Shown here piece by piece: positions 8,488 to 17,817 of a stretch of 64,000 bases of DNA (position 1 is its first letter; every line of letters starts with the position of its first letter). Made by a program: the position numbers and the translations under genes. Source of the DNA: Boudabousia liubingyangii (lineage in GTDB: Bacteria > Actinomycetota > Actinomycetes > Actinomycetales > Actinomycetaceae). The stretch covers positions 248,001 through 312,000 of the forward strand of contig NZ_MQSU01000003.1 in the NCBI RefSeq assembly GCF_001907245.1. The letters are read 5' to 3'. The notes beneath the pieces are model-generated. The model was not told the DNA's origin. It worked only from the letters and a program-made list of their open reading frames with translations, and made no database searches.

Positions 8488-10038
8488 GTGGATCAGCAAA
8501 ACCCTCAGGGAATGGGTCCTCAGCAGCCAGTGAATGAAGGAATTGGGGCAACTCAAGAACTTCCCAGCTACCAGCAAGTCGTCAACCAAGACCAAAACTA
8601 CTCGCCTGCCGCACCCGCTCCGGCCTACCCCCAGACTCAAGCTCAGACGCAAGCCCAGGCACAGCCCCAGGTACAGTCGGCAATGCCGGTATCGGGTCAG
8701 CCTCAACCTCAGGCACAGGGCCAAGCGCAGGTGCCATCCCAAACACAGGGAGCAGCACAGAGCCCAGCTCAAACCCAGGCACAGCCCCAACCTCAGCCGC
8801 AGCCGGTGCGGGGAAGCGAACCCGTGTTCTACCCCCAGCAAGTCCAGATACTTTCTGAACCCCCTCGTCGTCGCAATAAAGAAAAGCGCCGTCCCGGTTG
8901 GGTCTCACTAGCTGTCTGCACCCTACTGGCCGGCGTACTAGGATCCGGCATCACCGTCGGTGGCCTACAAGCCGGCGGCTACCTAAGCCCCTGGGGAAGC
9001 CGCTCCGTGGCCGCCCAACAAGACAACCGCGAAACCCAAGTAGCCCCCGTCGTAAACGCAAAGGGCAATGCCGCCAACTGGCAGGCAGTCAACGAAGCCG
9101 TCGGACCGACCGTAGTGCTCATCCAGGTCCGCGCCGGGAACTCCGGCGGAACCGGTTCCGGTGTCATCATTGACCCCGAAGGACACATCGTCACCAACTA
9201 CCACGTCATCGCGGATATGGTCAATAACACCGATGGGCGCATGCAGGTCAAACTAGCGGACGGCCGCGTACTAAAAGCCAGCATCGTGGGAACCGATAAA
9301 GAAACCGACCTGGCCGTGATCAAACTAGATCAGGTCCCCAAGGGTCTAACCCACGCCCAGTTTGGCAACTCCAACGACCTGAAGGTCGGGCAGCCCGTCG
9401 CGGCCATCGGTGCCCCGCTAGAACTGCAGTCCACCATGACCACCGGCATTATCTCGGCCCTAAACCGACCCACAGTAGTTGCCGAACGCGACCGGGAAAA
9501 CCCCGAAGGTGGCAGTCGAGTCTTCACCAACGCCATCCAAATCGACGCCTCCATCAACCCCGGTAACTCCGGTGGCCCCCTATTCGACGCACAGGGCAGA
9601 GTAATCGGAATCAACTCCTCGATCATCTCCCTAACCGCCAACGCTCAAGGCCAAGCCGGATCAATCGGACTAGGATTCGCCATCCCCTCTGACCTAGTAA
9701 AGAAGGTCGCCAACGCGATCATCAAGGACGGTCACTTTGAACACGCCCTACTAGGTATCGGCATCAAGGGTGGTGGCTCAGTCGAAATCGACGGCACCCT
9801 GCGAACCGGAGCATTAGTCGGAAACATCGACGAAAACTCCAAGATGGGCAAAGCCGGGCTGAAAGCAGGCGACCTGATCGTAGGAATCGACGGGATGCCC
9901 GTAAACGACGCCCAATCCCTAATCGGCTACGTCCGTCGCTATACCCCCGGTGAACAAGTCACCCTAGAGGTCTACCGTGATAAGAAGAAACTAGAAATCA
10001 CCGGGCCACTAATCTCTGCAGATGCGGTAAATAGCTAA
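8488..10038 (+). CDS. htrA: HtrA/DegP-type membrane-anchored serine protease with PDZ domain
   Basis: A 516-residue envelope protease for protein quality control. The first 120 residues form a Gln/Pro-rich cytoplasmic tail with many QTQAQ-type repeats. One membrane helix follows at about 136-160 after a basic RRRNKEKRR stretch. The trypsin-like domain has the complete triad His239 (TNYHVIA), Asp274 (ETDLAVI) and Ser361 (NPGNSGGPL). A PDZ domain occupies about 425-505 (GKAGLKAGDLIVGIDG). The start is GTG 8488 with a strong AAGGAGG site. It sits between menD and menF, but there is no functional link to menaquinone. Confidence 0.93.
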   Translation: MDQQNPQGMGPQQPVNEGIGATQELPSYQQVVNQDQNYSPAAPAPAYPQTQAQTQAQAQPQVQSAMPVSGQPQPQAQGQAQVPSQTQGAAQSPAQTQAQPQPQPQPVRGSEPVFYPQQVQILSEPPRRRNKEKRRPGWVSLAVCTLLAGVLGSGITVGGLQAGGYLSPWGSRSVAAQQDNRETQVAPVVNAKGNAANWQAVNEAVGPTVVLIQVRAGNSGGTGSGVIIDPEGHIVTNYHVIADMVNNTDGRMQVKLADGRVLKASIVGTDKETDLAVIKLDQVPKGLTHAQFGNSNDLKVGQPVAAIGAPLELQSTMTTGIISALNRPTVVAERDRENPEGGSRVFTNAIQIDASINPGNSGGPLFDAQGRVIGINSSIISLTANAQGQAGSIGLGFAIPSDLVKKVANAIIKDGHFEHALLGIGIKGGGSVEIDGTLRTGALVGNIDENSKMGKAGLKAGDLIVGIDGMPVNDAQSLIGYVRRYTPGEQVTLEVYRDKKKLEITGPLISADAVNS

Positions 10039-10068
10039 ACCAAGCTACGCCCCTGCAAAGGCTGAAAA

Positions 10069-10129
10069 GCAAGCTCCAGCCCCGACCGGTTTTTTGTCTC
10101 CTGTTTTTCCGGTTGGGGCTAAAGCTTGC
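10069..10129. terminator. Bidirectional terminator between htrA and menF
   Basis: A long inverted repeat pairs CAGCCCCGACCGG with CCGGTTGGGGCTA, extended by GCAAGC/GCTTGC. The loop is T-rich (TTTTTTGTCTCCTGTTTTT). It lies between two converging genes. Confidence 0.75.
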
Positions 10130-10143
10130 CCAAAACATTTCGG

Positions 10144-11457
10144 CTAATCGATCCCCAAGGCAGAGCGCATCGTCCCCATCTTGGTACCCGTCTCACTAAA
10201 CTCATTAGCCGGAACCGAAGAAGGCATAATCCCCGCGCCTGCCAACAGGCGCCACTTCTGCGGGCTCCGCAAAGACGACTCCGGCACCTGCGCACAACGC
10301 AAAGCGATATTGAACTGGCCATCACCAGCCGGATCCATCCAGCCCACCGGGCCCGCAAAAGCACCCCGATCCATGCCCTCCAACTGCTCAATCAAAGCCG
10401 CCGCGGCCACCGTCGGCTGACCACAAATCGCGGCCGTCGGATGGAAATGAGCCGCCAACTGGGCCACATCCCGACCTTCGCAATGGCCAGAAACCTCACT
10501 CTGCAAATGCTCCACCTGCGGCAGCTTCAACAATCTAGCCGGGGGAGCCAAAATCTCAGAAATCCCCGCCGACTCCAAACGCCTAATCACCGAAGCGCGA
10601 GCCGCCTCATGCTCAGCCAGCTCCTTCGGGTCCTGCCAGAGCTCCTCGCCCCGACCAGCCGGCCGGGTACCCGCCAAAATCCGGGCAAAGAAACGCCCCT
10701 CATGAACCTGAGCCAAAATCTCCGGACTAGCCCCCACTAGGTCACCCACAGCAAAAGCCCAAGCCGAAGCATCCTGCCCCTCATGATCATCATGACCAAC
10801 CAGGGCAGCTAAAACCTGCTCCACCGGCACGGGCCGATCCGCCTGCCAAAAAACGTCACGCGAAAGCACCACCTTCTGCGCCTGCCCAGCCTGCATGGCG
10901 GAAATCGCCTGCGCGACCTGCTGCTGCCACTCAGTCCCCGGCAGGGAGGCACCCGCCTGCTGCCACTGTGCCTGCGGGCCGGCAAGGTGGGGGACCGGCC
11001 CAGCCGACTTAGCGGCGGAAATTAAGGCGGCGGCCTCGTCCGCCCTAGAATCATGCCAAAGCAGGTAGGTCTCCAAGTAGGGCTGGCCCCAAAGTGCCAA
11101 GGTGGGCACTTCCAGCTTGCCCGACAAATCTGAATAATTGAAGGCGCCCAGAGCGCGAATAAAAGGACGCACGCCCTCGTCAACGTCCAAAGCGGCCGCC
11201 CACGCACGATAGTCGGCCGAGGCCGCCTCTAAGGTTCCCGTAAACTCAATCGTCGGCCCCCAAGAAACTACCGAGGGTCCGCGGCCAATCCAGGCCCGCA
11301 CAGGCACCTGAGAATCCGCCGGGATCAGGGATAGCGCCCAACGCCCCCAAGGCTGCGCCATCCCCTTCGGGTGTGCGGGGGCGCCATAAACTTCAGGGGG
11401 CAAATCAAGGGCCAGAAGGTGCCAAGTGCCACTACTAACTGCGGATTGTGCGTTCAT
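10144..11457 (-). CDS. menF: Isochorismate synthase
   Basis: This chorismate-binding enzyme converts chorismate to isochorismate, the first step of menaquinone synthesis. About 437 residues. Conserved blocks are KVVLSRDVFW, ASPEILAQVHEGRFFARILAGTRPAGRG, DPKELAEHEAARASVIRRLE, HLQSEVSGHCEG and HPTAAICGQP, and the C-terminal FAGPVGWMDPAGDGQFNIALRCA. The N-terminal 130 residues are poorly conserved, as usual in this family. ATG 11457 is chosen over a TTG one codon upstream. The other men genes around it favour menaquinone rather than siderophore use. It is divergent from menG with 53 bp between the two starts. Confidence 0.93.
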   Translation of the reverse strand: MNAQSAVSSGTWHLLALDLPPEVYGAPAHPKGMAQPWGRWALSLIPADSQVPVRAWIGRGPSVVSWGPTIEFTGTLEAASADYRAWAAALDVDEGVRPFIRALGAFNYSDLSGKLEVPTLALWGQPYLETYLLWHDSRADEAAALISAAKSAGPVPHLAGPQAQWQQAGASLPGTEWQQQVAQAISAMQAGQAQKVVLSRDVFWQADRPVPVEQVLAALVGHDDHEGQDASAWAFAVGDLVGASPEILAQVHEGRFFARILAGTRPAGRGEELWQDPKELAEHEAARASVIRRLESAGISEILAPPARLLKLPQVEHLQSEVSGHCEGRDVAQLAAHFHPTAAICGQPTVAAAALIEQLEGMDRGAFAGPVGWMDPAGDGQFNIALRCAQVPESSLRSPQKWRLLAGAGIMPSSVPANEFSETGTKMGTMRSALGID

Positions 11458-11510
11458 CAACGATAATTCTATGTGATTACCAAAATTGATGAATCTTGAA
11501 AGAGCCCAAC

Positions 11511-12302
11511 ATGACTAAAAAGGCAAGCTCCACTAAAGCTAAGCAGCAAGCAACCCAGGTAGAAAACCCGGAAACCCAGGACCAAGTCCTAGCAGAAGCT
11601 GCCGAAACCCTAGCGGAGCACGTCGACAAGACCCCCGAACGGGTGGCCTCCATGTTTGACTCCATTGCCGAACGCTACGACCTGACCAACGACCTGATGA
11701 CGTTCGGCTGGGACCGAGTCTGGCGTCGCGCCGTCCGCCAAGCCGTCTACCCCCAGCCCGGAGACCAGATCCTAGACCTAGCCGCCGGTACCGGTACTTC
11801 TTCAAAGCACCTCGCGGCCTGGGGTGCGGACGTCACCGCCTGCGACTTTTCTGAAGGCATGCTGGCTCGCGGCCGCGAACTACACCCCGACCTGAACTTC
11901 GTCTGGGGTGACGCCATGGACCTACCTTTCGAGGACAATAGTTTCGACGCGGTCACCATTTCCTTTGGCCTGCGCAATGTGGCTGATACGAAGAAAGCCA
12001 TGTCTGAGATGCTGCGTGTCGTGCGCCCCGGCGGGAAGCTGGTCATCTGCGAGTTCTCACGCCCTGTCTTCTCTCCCTTCCGCGCCGCCTACGACGCCTA
12101 CCTCAAGACCATGCTGCAGGTCATCTCTAGGACCGTGCAGGAAAACGGGGAAGCCTACAGCTACCTGGCGGACTCGATCCTGCAGTGGCCCGACCAGGAC
12201 GGCCTGGCCCACATGCTGATGGAAACCGGCTGGGAAGATGTCGAATACCGTAACCTCACCGGCGGGATCGTGGCCCTACACCGCGCGGTAAAGGGCGCCT
12301 GA
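11511..12302 (+). CDS. menG: Demethylmenaquinone methyltransferase
   Basis: A UbiE/MenG-family SAM methyltransferase for the last step of menaquinone synthesis. The family signature VASMFDSIAERYDLTNDLMT is followed by the SAM motif LDLAAGTGTSSKHLA, then DAVTISFGLRNVADTKKAM and GGKLVICEFSRP. About 263 residues. The first 45 residues are a charged, Gln/Glu-rich extension not seen in most members. I chose ATG 11511 with GAAAGAG upstream; a TTG at 11496 is in frame. Next to menF on the opposite strand. Confidence 0.94.
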   Translation: MTKKASSTKAKQQATQVENPETQDQVLAEAAETLAEHVDKTPERVASMFDSIAERYDLTNDLMTFGWDRVWRRAVRQAVYPQPGDQILDLAAGTGTSSKHLAAWGADVTACDFSEGMLARGRELHPDLNFVWGDAMDLPFEDNSFDAVTISFGLRNVADTKKAMSEMLRVVRPGGKLVICEFSRPVFSPFRAAYDAYLKTMLQVISRTVQENGEAYSYLADSILQWPDQDGLAHMLMETGWEDVEYRNLTGGIVALHRAVKGA

Positions 12303-12504
12303 GCCTTTATTTTTCCCGAGGGCGCGCGACCGCTTTTCGACTTTTCTCCACCCTGCTTCTGGGCCTCTCCACAGGGTCCAAAGTTGGGCAGATTTCGCTA
12401 ATAAGGCGAAAGTCCTAAAAGTTGGCAGGGTTTACTTAGCGGGATATGGTTAGCAGTGTCACAATAGGTACTGCCTGATTGCTGAAAACCCGTAGGAGGA
12501 TCGC

Positions 12505-13293
12505 ATGCACCTAACCAGTAAAGACCGCAGTCGCCAGATCATTACCACCGTTATCGCTGGTATCGGTCTAGTTCTTCTGTTCATTAGCCGTTTTTCATTG
12601 GTCCAACCGCCCAAGGTTGAGGTAGTTGTCACCCAGGAGCACCTACTAGGCGCCACCGCCGTAGGTACCTGGTTAATGCTGCCCATCGCCCTAGGTGCAC
12701 TGGCCTTCACAATCTGGCAGTGGTTCCCCAGCGCCAACACGATTGACTTCCAGCGCAAGTTCTGGCTATTCCCCGCCTGTGCAATCTTCCTGTTTGGCCT
12801 CTATGAACTATTCTCCACCCTGTACCTAAACTGGTTGGCTTACCTAATCCTGCTAGTCCAGGCAGTCGTGGTCCTAGTGCTACTACGCGCCCTACCGGCC
12901 AGCCCCCTAAACTTCAAGGGCACCGGCCCCGGTTCGCTACTAACCCTAGTCACCAACCTAACCTTCGGTCTACTAGGTGGTTGGACCGTTTACCTACTAG
13001 TTGCTGATCTAGCTCGTCCGCTAACCAACTACAGCTGGAACTGGTTCGTCCGTCACCTATTCGGCACCCTACTACTTCTTGTTCTAGGTGCCCTATTGAT
13101 CCTAGGCGGCCGCTTCGTTGGTGAACGCCTGTCCTTCTACTTTGCTGGCATGTGGGCACTATTCTTCATCTGCATTGGCGACCTGTTCGTCTCTGGTGGA
13201 GCCGTCTTCGTCGGTCTAGTTGCCCTACTGGTCTTCTGTGCCGTAGTGGTCTACATCGTGACCGCCACCAAACGCACCAAGCTGAAGTTCTAA
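12505..13293 (+). CDS. Polytopic membrane protein of unknown function
   Basis: A 262-residue integral membrane protein with about seven hydrophobic helices and almost no soluble part. It begins after a strong AGGAGG site. I see no catalytic or transport motif that names a family. Leucine is coded mostly by CTA, which fits native, well-expressed genes here. It is followed by a strong terminator, so it is probably a single-gene unit. About 200 bp upstream of it hold no other gene. Confidence 0.7.
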   Translation: MHLTSKDRSRQIITTVIAGIGLVLLFISRFSLVQPPKVEVVVTQEHLLGATAVGTWLMLPIALGALAFTIWQWFPSANTIDFQRKFWLFPACAIFLFGLYELFSTLYLNWLAYLILLVQAVVVLVLLRALPASPLNFKGTGPGSLLTLVTNLTFGLLGGWTVYLLVADLARPLTNYSWNWFVRHLFGTLLLLVLGALLILGGRFVGERLSFYFAGMWALFFICIGDLFVSGGAVFVGLVALLVFCAVVVYIVTATKRTKLKF

Positions 13294-13325
13294 GAGACTA
13301 GCTAAAGTTCTCAAACAGAGCTGAT

Positions 13326-13375
13326 AAAAAGTTCCGGCGTCCGCCCCAGTTGGGGAATGGACGCCGGAACTTTTT
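13326..13375. terminator. Bidirectional terminator
   Basis: The stem AAAAAGTTCCGGCGTCC pairs perfectly with GGACGCCGGAACTTTTT, with CCCC/GGGG in the loop region. It separates the converging membrane-protein and acetyltransferase genes and has A and T runs for use in both directions. Confidence 0.93.
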
Positions 13376-13394
13376 GCTATTCGAGCTACTTGTT

Positions 13395-13862
13395 TCAGCC
13401 CTGGTAGCGGTATACGTTGGTTTCGCGGGCCTGGAAGCCGCAACGCTGGTAGAGGCGGTTAGCGGCCTCGCGCGAGGGGCGTGAGGTTAGGTCTACGCTC
13501 TTTGCACCCAGTTCCTGGGCGTAAGCGACGGCAGCTTCAACTAGGGCGCGGCCAGCGCCAGTGCCACGGGCGCTTTCTTCCACGACGACATCCTCAATCC
13601 ATGCGCGGGTGCCGGTGGGGATCTCAAAGACCACTAGGGAAAGCATGCCCTGAATGGGGGCCGGAAGGGTAGTGTCCACCTCGGGGGCGGCCTCTTCCTC
13701 GGTCTCTGCGCGGTACACGAATAGGTGCACGTTCGGCTGGTCGATTAGTGCTTCGGTGGCTTCGTACTCTAGCGGCTTGGCGCTAGTGGAGAGCTGACCG
13801 ATTAGGTGATTGACAGCTTCGAAAACCTCTTCACTGCACTGGTCGATTAGTTCAATAGTCAC
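13395..13862 (-). CDS. GNAT family N-acetyltransferase
   Basis: 155 residues with the GNAT core: AWIEDVVVEESARGTGAGRALVEAAVAYA is motif A with the acetyl-CoA loop (R-G-T-G-A-G), then ELGAKSVDLTSRPSREAANRLYQRCGF. The substrate cannot be told from the sequence. The start is GTG 13862 with GAAAGGA upstream. Its first four bases overlap the stop of the antiporter gene, so the two are translationally coupled and probably co-transcribed from the antiporter promoter. Confidence 0.88.
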   Translation of the reverse strand: MTIELIDQCSEEVFEAVNHLIGQLSTSAKPLEYEATEALIDQPNVHLFVYRAETEEEAAPEVDTTLPAPIQGMLSLVVFEIPTGTRAWIEDVVVEESARGTGAGRALVEAAVAYAQELGAKSVDLTSRPSREAANRLYQRCGFQARETNVYRYQG

Positions 13863-15550
13863 GATTCTTTCCTTTCTTTAGAACTGTCCTCTACGCTACC
13901 AGCGTCTTTGCGGTGGCGGTGGGAATGATGCCCGTGTGGCAACAAATGGTCAGGTAAAGCGTGCGGTTTAAGCTCTGCCCGGATCGCTTCGCGAGCAGCT
14001 TCCTGAGCAGCCTTATCATTAGCCAGCTCATTCTTGAGCTGATCCTCAAGGTGGTGTAGCACGACCTGGCGGTCCTCGTGGACGCGGTGCGCAATGGTTT
14101 CCCAATCGCTGTCGGGGAACATCTCGTGAGCGCGATCCGCCAGCGCTTCGGTCGCAGCCTGAGCGCGGGCCATCATCTGGGCCAACTCTTCACGCTGCTT
14201 CAAGGCGGTCTCACGGGTCTCTTCATCCAGCGAATCCGGATCTACCTCAGAGGCCTCTAGCTGAGCCAAGGCAGCTTCCTTCACCAGTTTGCGGGTGGAT
14301 TCTACGGCCTCGCGCGCTTCGTGCGCCTTCTGCTGGGCCGAGCGCACCTTAGTGGAGTCGTCCTTTTCGCTGTCCTTCTTATTTTCCATCAGCGCACCCA
14401 GCATGGGCATAATCAGGACCGAGGCCGCGCCGGCCACCACCAGGGTAGAGGCGGTTCCGGCTTCCATCACGCCCGAAGAGACCGCCACGGAGGTAACCGC
14501 GACGATCATCGGTAGGGAAGTGGAACTGTAGGTCGCAATCCGCAGGGCCTGACGGAAGCGAGTGAAGAACTTCGAATCCATCTCCAGGAAGGCGGCCATA
14601 AACACCGGGGTACCACGAACCAGCATTAGCAGGCCCACAAAGATGACGGCGGCAATCGGATTGTTCTTAATGCCGTCTAGTTCTAGCTCCATGCCGGTAG
14701 TAATGAAGAAGACCGGGATGAAGAAGCCATAACCAATACCGTCCAGTTTTTCTTCTAGTTCACGACGGCCCTGGGGTAGGGCCTGGCGGACGATGAAGCC
14801 CGCGGCGAAGGCACCCAGCACCACGTCCAACTGGAACAGGGAGGCAACCGTAATCAGCGCCACCAGCAGTAGTACCGTCAAACGCACGGTGGTCTGGGCG
14901 GTTGATTCGGCACCAAAGTGAATAATCTTCACTAGTTTCTGGCCGGCGGCCTGGACCCGGAGGGGAATCGTGCCAATCACAATGGCAATAACTAGGAAGG
15001 CCAGGACCAGCAGGGCGTTTAGCAAGGTACCGCGAACACCCAGCAGGATAGCCATGGCCAAAATGGGGAATAGTTCGCCAATTGTGCCGTGGTTGATGAT
15101 TGACTTACCCACCTTGGTTTCCAGCATGTCACGGTCACGCAAGATGGGGATCAAAGTACCAAGGGCGGTGGCGGTCATGGCCAGTGAGAAAGCAATGCCT
15201 TCCCCAGAGAAGGGGCTGATTCCCGGCATGAAAGCGGTAACGACGAAGGCGGCGATCGCGGAAACGCCCCAGGCGCCCGCGGCTAGTTTGCCGGACCTGC
15301 CCTTGAGGCCGTGAACGTCAACCTCGAAACCGGCCAGCAGGAACAGGAAGCCTAGTCCCAGTTCGCGCAGTAGCTCGATTTCGTTACCCATGTGGGCAAT
15401 GTCTAGGACGGCGGGGCCAATGATGACGCCGCCAGCTACTAGGACCACCGATTCGGGAAGTAGCCGCTTTGGCACCAGGAAAGAGAAGATTGGTGCGATG
15501 GTTGCTACTGCCACGATGGCTAGTAGGGAAATGAAAACAGACGAATGCAT
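13859..15550 (-). CDS. CPA2-type monovalent cation:proton antiporter
   Basis: 563 residues. The N-terminal 390 residues form about twelve membrane helices of a Na+/H+ exchanger domain, beginning FISLLAIVAVATIAPIFSFLVPKRLLPESVVLVAGGVIIGP. The C-terminal 165 residues are soluble, charged and helical, with a His-rich end (HGHHSHRHRK). There is no TrkA-N nucleotide domain. I chose ATG 15550 with GGGAG upstream; extending the frame further upstream would add a poor N-terminus and run through the HspR operators. It exports or imports K+ or Na+ in exchange for protons; ion preference is unknown. Divergent from dnaK, so the HAIR sites might also affect it. Confidence 0.88.
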   Translation of the reverse strand: MHSSVFISLLAIVAVATIAPIFSFLVPKRLLPESVVLVAGGVIIGPAVLDIAHMGNEIELLRELGLGFLFLLAGFEVDVHGLKGRSGKLAAGAWGVSAIAAFVVTAFMPGISPFSGEGIAFSLAMTATALGTLIPILRDRDMLETKVGKSIINHGTIGELFPILAMAILLGVRGTLLNALLVLAFLVIAIVIGTIPLRVQAAGQKLVKIIHFGAESTAQTTVRLTVLLLVALITVASLFQLDVVLGAFAAGFIVRQALPQGRRELEEKLDGIGYGFFIPVFFITTGMELELDGIKNNPIAAVIFVGLLMLVRGTPVFMAAFLEMDSKFFTRFRQALRIATYSSTSLPMIVAVTSVAVSSGVMEAGTASTLVVAGAASVLIMPMLGALMENKKDSEKDDSTKVRSAQQKAHEAREAVESTRKLVKEAALAQLEASEVDPDSLDEETRETALKQREELAQMMARAQAATEALADRAHEMFPDSDWETIAHRVHEDRQVVLHHLEDQLKNELANDKAAQEAAREAIRAELKPHALPDHLLPHGHHSHRHRKDAGSVEDSSKERKES

Positions 15551-15680
15551 GGGGGTTATTCTCCCAGTTTCTATGAAGAAAACTCTAGTGCGGGGACCGA
15601 ATTGCGGATATCCACGCACAACTGTGACCCATTTTACTGATCTTTTAAAAAGAAGGTGGAATAAACACAAGCTAAATAAA

Positions 15681-15701
15681 GTTGAGTCTAGTAGACGCAA
15701 G
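15681..15701. promoter_or_regulatory. HspR operator (HAIR) 1 upstream of dnaK
   Basis: GTTGAGT-N7-ACGCAAG fits the HAIR consensus CTTGAGT-N7-ACTCAAG with two changes. It is the most distal of three sites ahead of dnaK. Confidence 0.75.
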
Positions 15702-15716
15702 TTTGGGAAAATAAAA

Positions 15717-15737
15717 CTTGACAAGAACAGACTCAAG
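15717..15737. promoter_or_regulatory. HspR operator (HAIR) 2 upstream of dnaK
   Basis: CTTGACA-N7-ACTCAAG. It covers the -35 element and the spacer of the dnaK promoter, so bound HspR would block RNA polymerase. Confidence 0.88.
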
Positions 15738-15745
15738 GTTAATAT
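15718..15745 (+). promoter_or_regulatory. dnaK promoter
   Basis: TTGACA (15718-15723), a 16-bp spacer and TAATAT (15740-15745) make a near-consensus housekeeping promoter. It is embedded in HAIR 2 and touches HAIR 3. Confidence 0.8.
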
Positions 15746-15764
15746 TGAGTGTGTCAGGCTCAAG
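15744..15764. promoter_or_regulatory. HspR operator (HAIR) 3 upstream of dnaK
   Basis: ATTGAGT-N7-GCTCAAG, beginning inside the -10 hexamer and covering the likely transcription start. Confidence 0.85.
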
Positions 15765-15841
15765 TTTGGGTGTGCTTCCGATAAGCCCACCAAACCCAAG
15801 CCAAAAGCGTAAGAAACTTGAACGAAAGAGGAATGATAAAT

Positions 15842-17692
15842 ATGGCACGTGCAGTAGGCATTGACCTCGGAACCACCAACTCCGCACTAGCAGTACTAGA
15901 AGGTGGCGAACCCACCATCATCGCCAACGCAGAAGGACTACGGACCACCCCGTCCGTCGTAGCTTTCTCCAAGGCCGGCGACGTCCTAGTAGGTAACGTC
16001 GCAAAGAACCAGGCAGTCTCAAACGTAGACCGCACCATCAGCTCCGTAAAGCGTCACATGGGTACCGACTGGACCTTCGACGTAGACGGCAAGCAGTACA
16101 CCCCGCAGGAAATCTCCGCTCGCATCTTGGGTAAGCTCAAGCGCGACGCAGAAGCATACCTAGGTGAACCCGTCACCGACGCGGTCATCACCGTCCCGGC
16201 ATACTTCAACGACGCAGAACGTCAGGCAACCAAGGACGCCGGTCAGATCGCTGGCCTAAACGTCCTGCGTATTGTCAACGAACCCACCGCCGCGGCCCTA
16301 GCCTACGGCCTCGAAAAGGGTAAGGAAGACGAACTAATCCTAGTCTTCGACCTCGGTGGCGGTACCTTCGACGTCTCCCTCCTAGAGGTCGGCAAGGACC
16401 CCGAGGATGGCTTCAGCACCATTCAGGTGCGCGCCACCAACGGTGACAACCGCCTAGGTGGTGACGACTGGGACAACCGCATCGTCGAATGGCTAGTCCA
16501 GCAGATCAAGGACGAGTCCGGCGTTGACGTCACCGACAACAAGACCTCCATGCAGCGTCTACGCGAAGCCGCAGAACAGGCCAAGAAGGAACTATCCTCC
16601 GCTATGAACACCAGCATCTCGCTACAGTTCATCGCCGCGACCGCAGAAGGCCCCGTCAGCCTCGAAACCACCCTCTCCCGGGCCAAGTTCGAAGACATGA
16701 CCAAGGACCTGATCGAACGCACCAAGAAGCCCTTCGAAGCCGTCATCAAGGACTCCGGCATCTCCGTCAGCGACATCGACCACGTCGTCCTAGTCGGTGG
16801 CTCCACCCGTATGCCCGCCGTCGTCGACGTTGTCCGCTCCCTAACCGGTGGCAAGGAACCCAACAAGGGCGTAAACCCCGACGAGGTTGTGGCCGTAGGT
16901 GCTGCCCTCCAGGCTGGCGTCCTACAGGGCGACCGCAAGGACGTTCTACTAATCGACGTGACCCCGCTATCCCTAGGCATCGAAACCCTAGGTGGTCGCA
17001 TGACCAAGCTAATCGAACGCAACACCGCGATCCCCACCAAGAAGTCCGAAATCTTCTCTACCGCAGCTGACAACCAGCCCTCGGTAATGATCCAGGTCTT
17101 CCAGGGTGAACGCGAGATTGCCGCCAACAACAAGCCGCTAGGTAACTTCGAACTAACCGGCATCGCCCCGGCACCCCGTGGCATCCCGCAGATCGAGGTC
17201 ACCTTCGACATCGACTCCAACGGTATCGTCCACGTCTCCGCTAAGGACAAGGGCACCGGCAAGGAACAGTCCATGACCATCACCGGTGGCTCGGCACTGC
17301 CCAAGGAAGAGATCGAACGCATGGTCGCTGAAGCTGAAGCTCACGCTGAAGAAGACAAGAAGCGCCTAGAAAAGATCGAAACCATGAACCAGGCAGAGCA
17401 GGTCTCCTACCAGATTGAGAAACTACTCAACGAAAACAAGGACAAGCTCTCTGAGGAAATCGTCAACGACGTCACCGCCGCTAACGACGAACTCAAGGAA
17501 GCCATGAAGTCTGACGACGTGGACCAGGTAAAGGCCGCCCTCGAGAAGCTGAACGAAAAGTCCCAGCAGATCGGCCAGGCCCTCTACGCAGCCGCCCAGG
17601 AAGAAGCCGCCACGGCCGCCCCGGAAGGTGCTGAAGGCACCGACGGTGAAGAGGACGTCATTGACGCTGAAGTAGTCGACGACGAGAACTAA
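15842..17692 (+). CDS. dnaK: Chaperone DnaK (Hsp70)
   Basis: 616 residues. The ATPase domain begins [20 protein letters not shown], with [39 protein letters not shown] and [10 protein letters not shown]. The substrate domain and the helical lid end in the usual acidic [14 protein letters not shown]-like tail, all of standard length. I chose ATG 15842, which gives the conserved [10 protein letters not shown] start; AAAGAGG lies 10 bases upstream. It is the first gene of dnaK-grpE-dnaJ-hspR. Three HAIR sites show repression by HspR. Leu codons are dominated by CTA. Confidence 0.98.
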   Translation: MARAVGIDLGTTNSALAVLEGGEPTIIANAEGLRTTPSVVAFSKAGDVLVGNVAKNQAVSNVDRTISSVKRHMGTDWTFDVDGKQYTPQEISARILGKLKRDAEAYLGEPVTDAVITVPAYFNDAERQATKDAGQIAGLNVLRIVNEPTAAALAYGLEKGKEDELILVFDLGGGTFDVSLLEVGKDPEDGFSTIQVRATNGDNRLGGDDWDNRIVEWLVQQIKDESGVDVTDNKTSMQRLREAAEQAKKELSSAMNTSISLQFIAATAEGPVSLETTLSRAKFEDMTKDLIERTKKPFEAVIKDSGISVSDIDHVVLVGGSTRMPAVVDVVRSLTGGKEPNKGVNPDEVVAVGAALQAGVLQGDRKDVLLIDVTPLSLGIETLGGRMTKLIERNTAIPTKKSEIFSTAADNQPSVMIQVFQGEREIAANNKPLGNFELTGIAPAPRGIPQIEVTFDIDSNGIVHVSAKDKGTGKEQSMTITGGSALPKEEIERMVAEAEAHAEEDKKRLEKIETMNQAEQVSYQIEKLLNENKDKLSEEIVNDVTAANDELKEAMKSDDVDQVKAALEKLNEKSQQIGQALYAAAQEEAATAAPEGAEGTDGEEDVIDAEVVDDEN

Positions 17693-17735
17693 ACAACTGC
17701 CTAAAGCAGCTGTGCGGACAATAGTCGTGGACCGC

Positions 17736-17785
17736 TAAAAAGTGGGGCTCGGGGCGCAACACCGTTACGCTTCGAGCCCCCTTTT
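17736..17785 (+). terminator. Terminator-like stem between dnaK and grpE
   Basis: AAAAGTGGGGCTCG pairs with CGAGCCCCCTTTT, with a second inner GCG/CGC pair. It lies in the 125-bp gap and probably gives partial termination, so that dnaK is made in excess over grpE and dnaJ. Confidence 0.75.
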
Positions 17786-17817
17786 AACACGTCAATACCA
17801 ACGCCCCAAGGAGAACC

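Noticed and set aside
10126-10740. Plus-strand frame opposite menF
   Set aside because: Antisense of a well-supported gene with all conserved blocks; Arg/Pro-rich composition typical of a shadow frame.
15551-15799. N-terminal extension of the antiporter
   Set aside because: It crosses the HspR operators and has low-quality composition; ATG 15550 begins directly at the first membrane helix.
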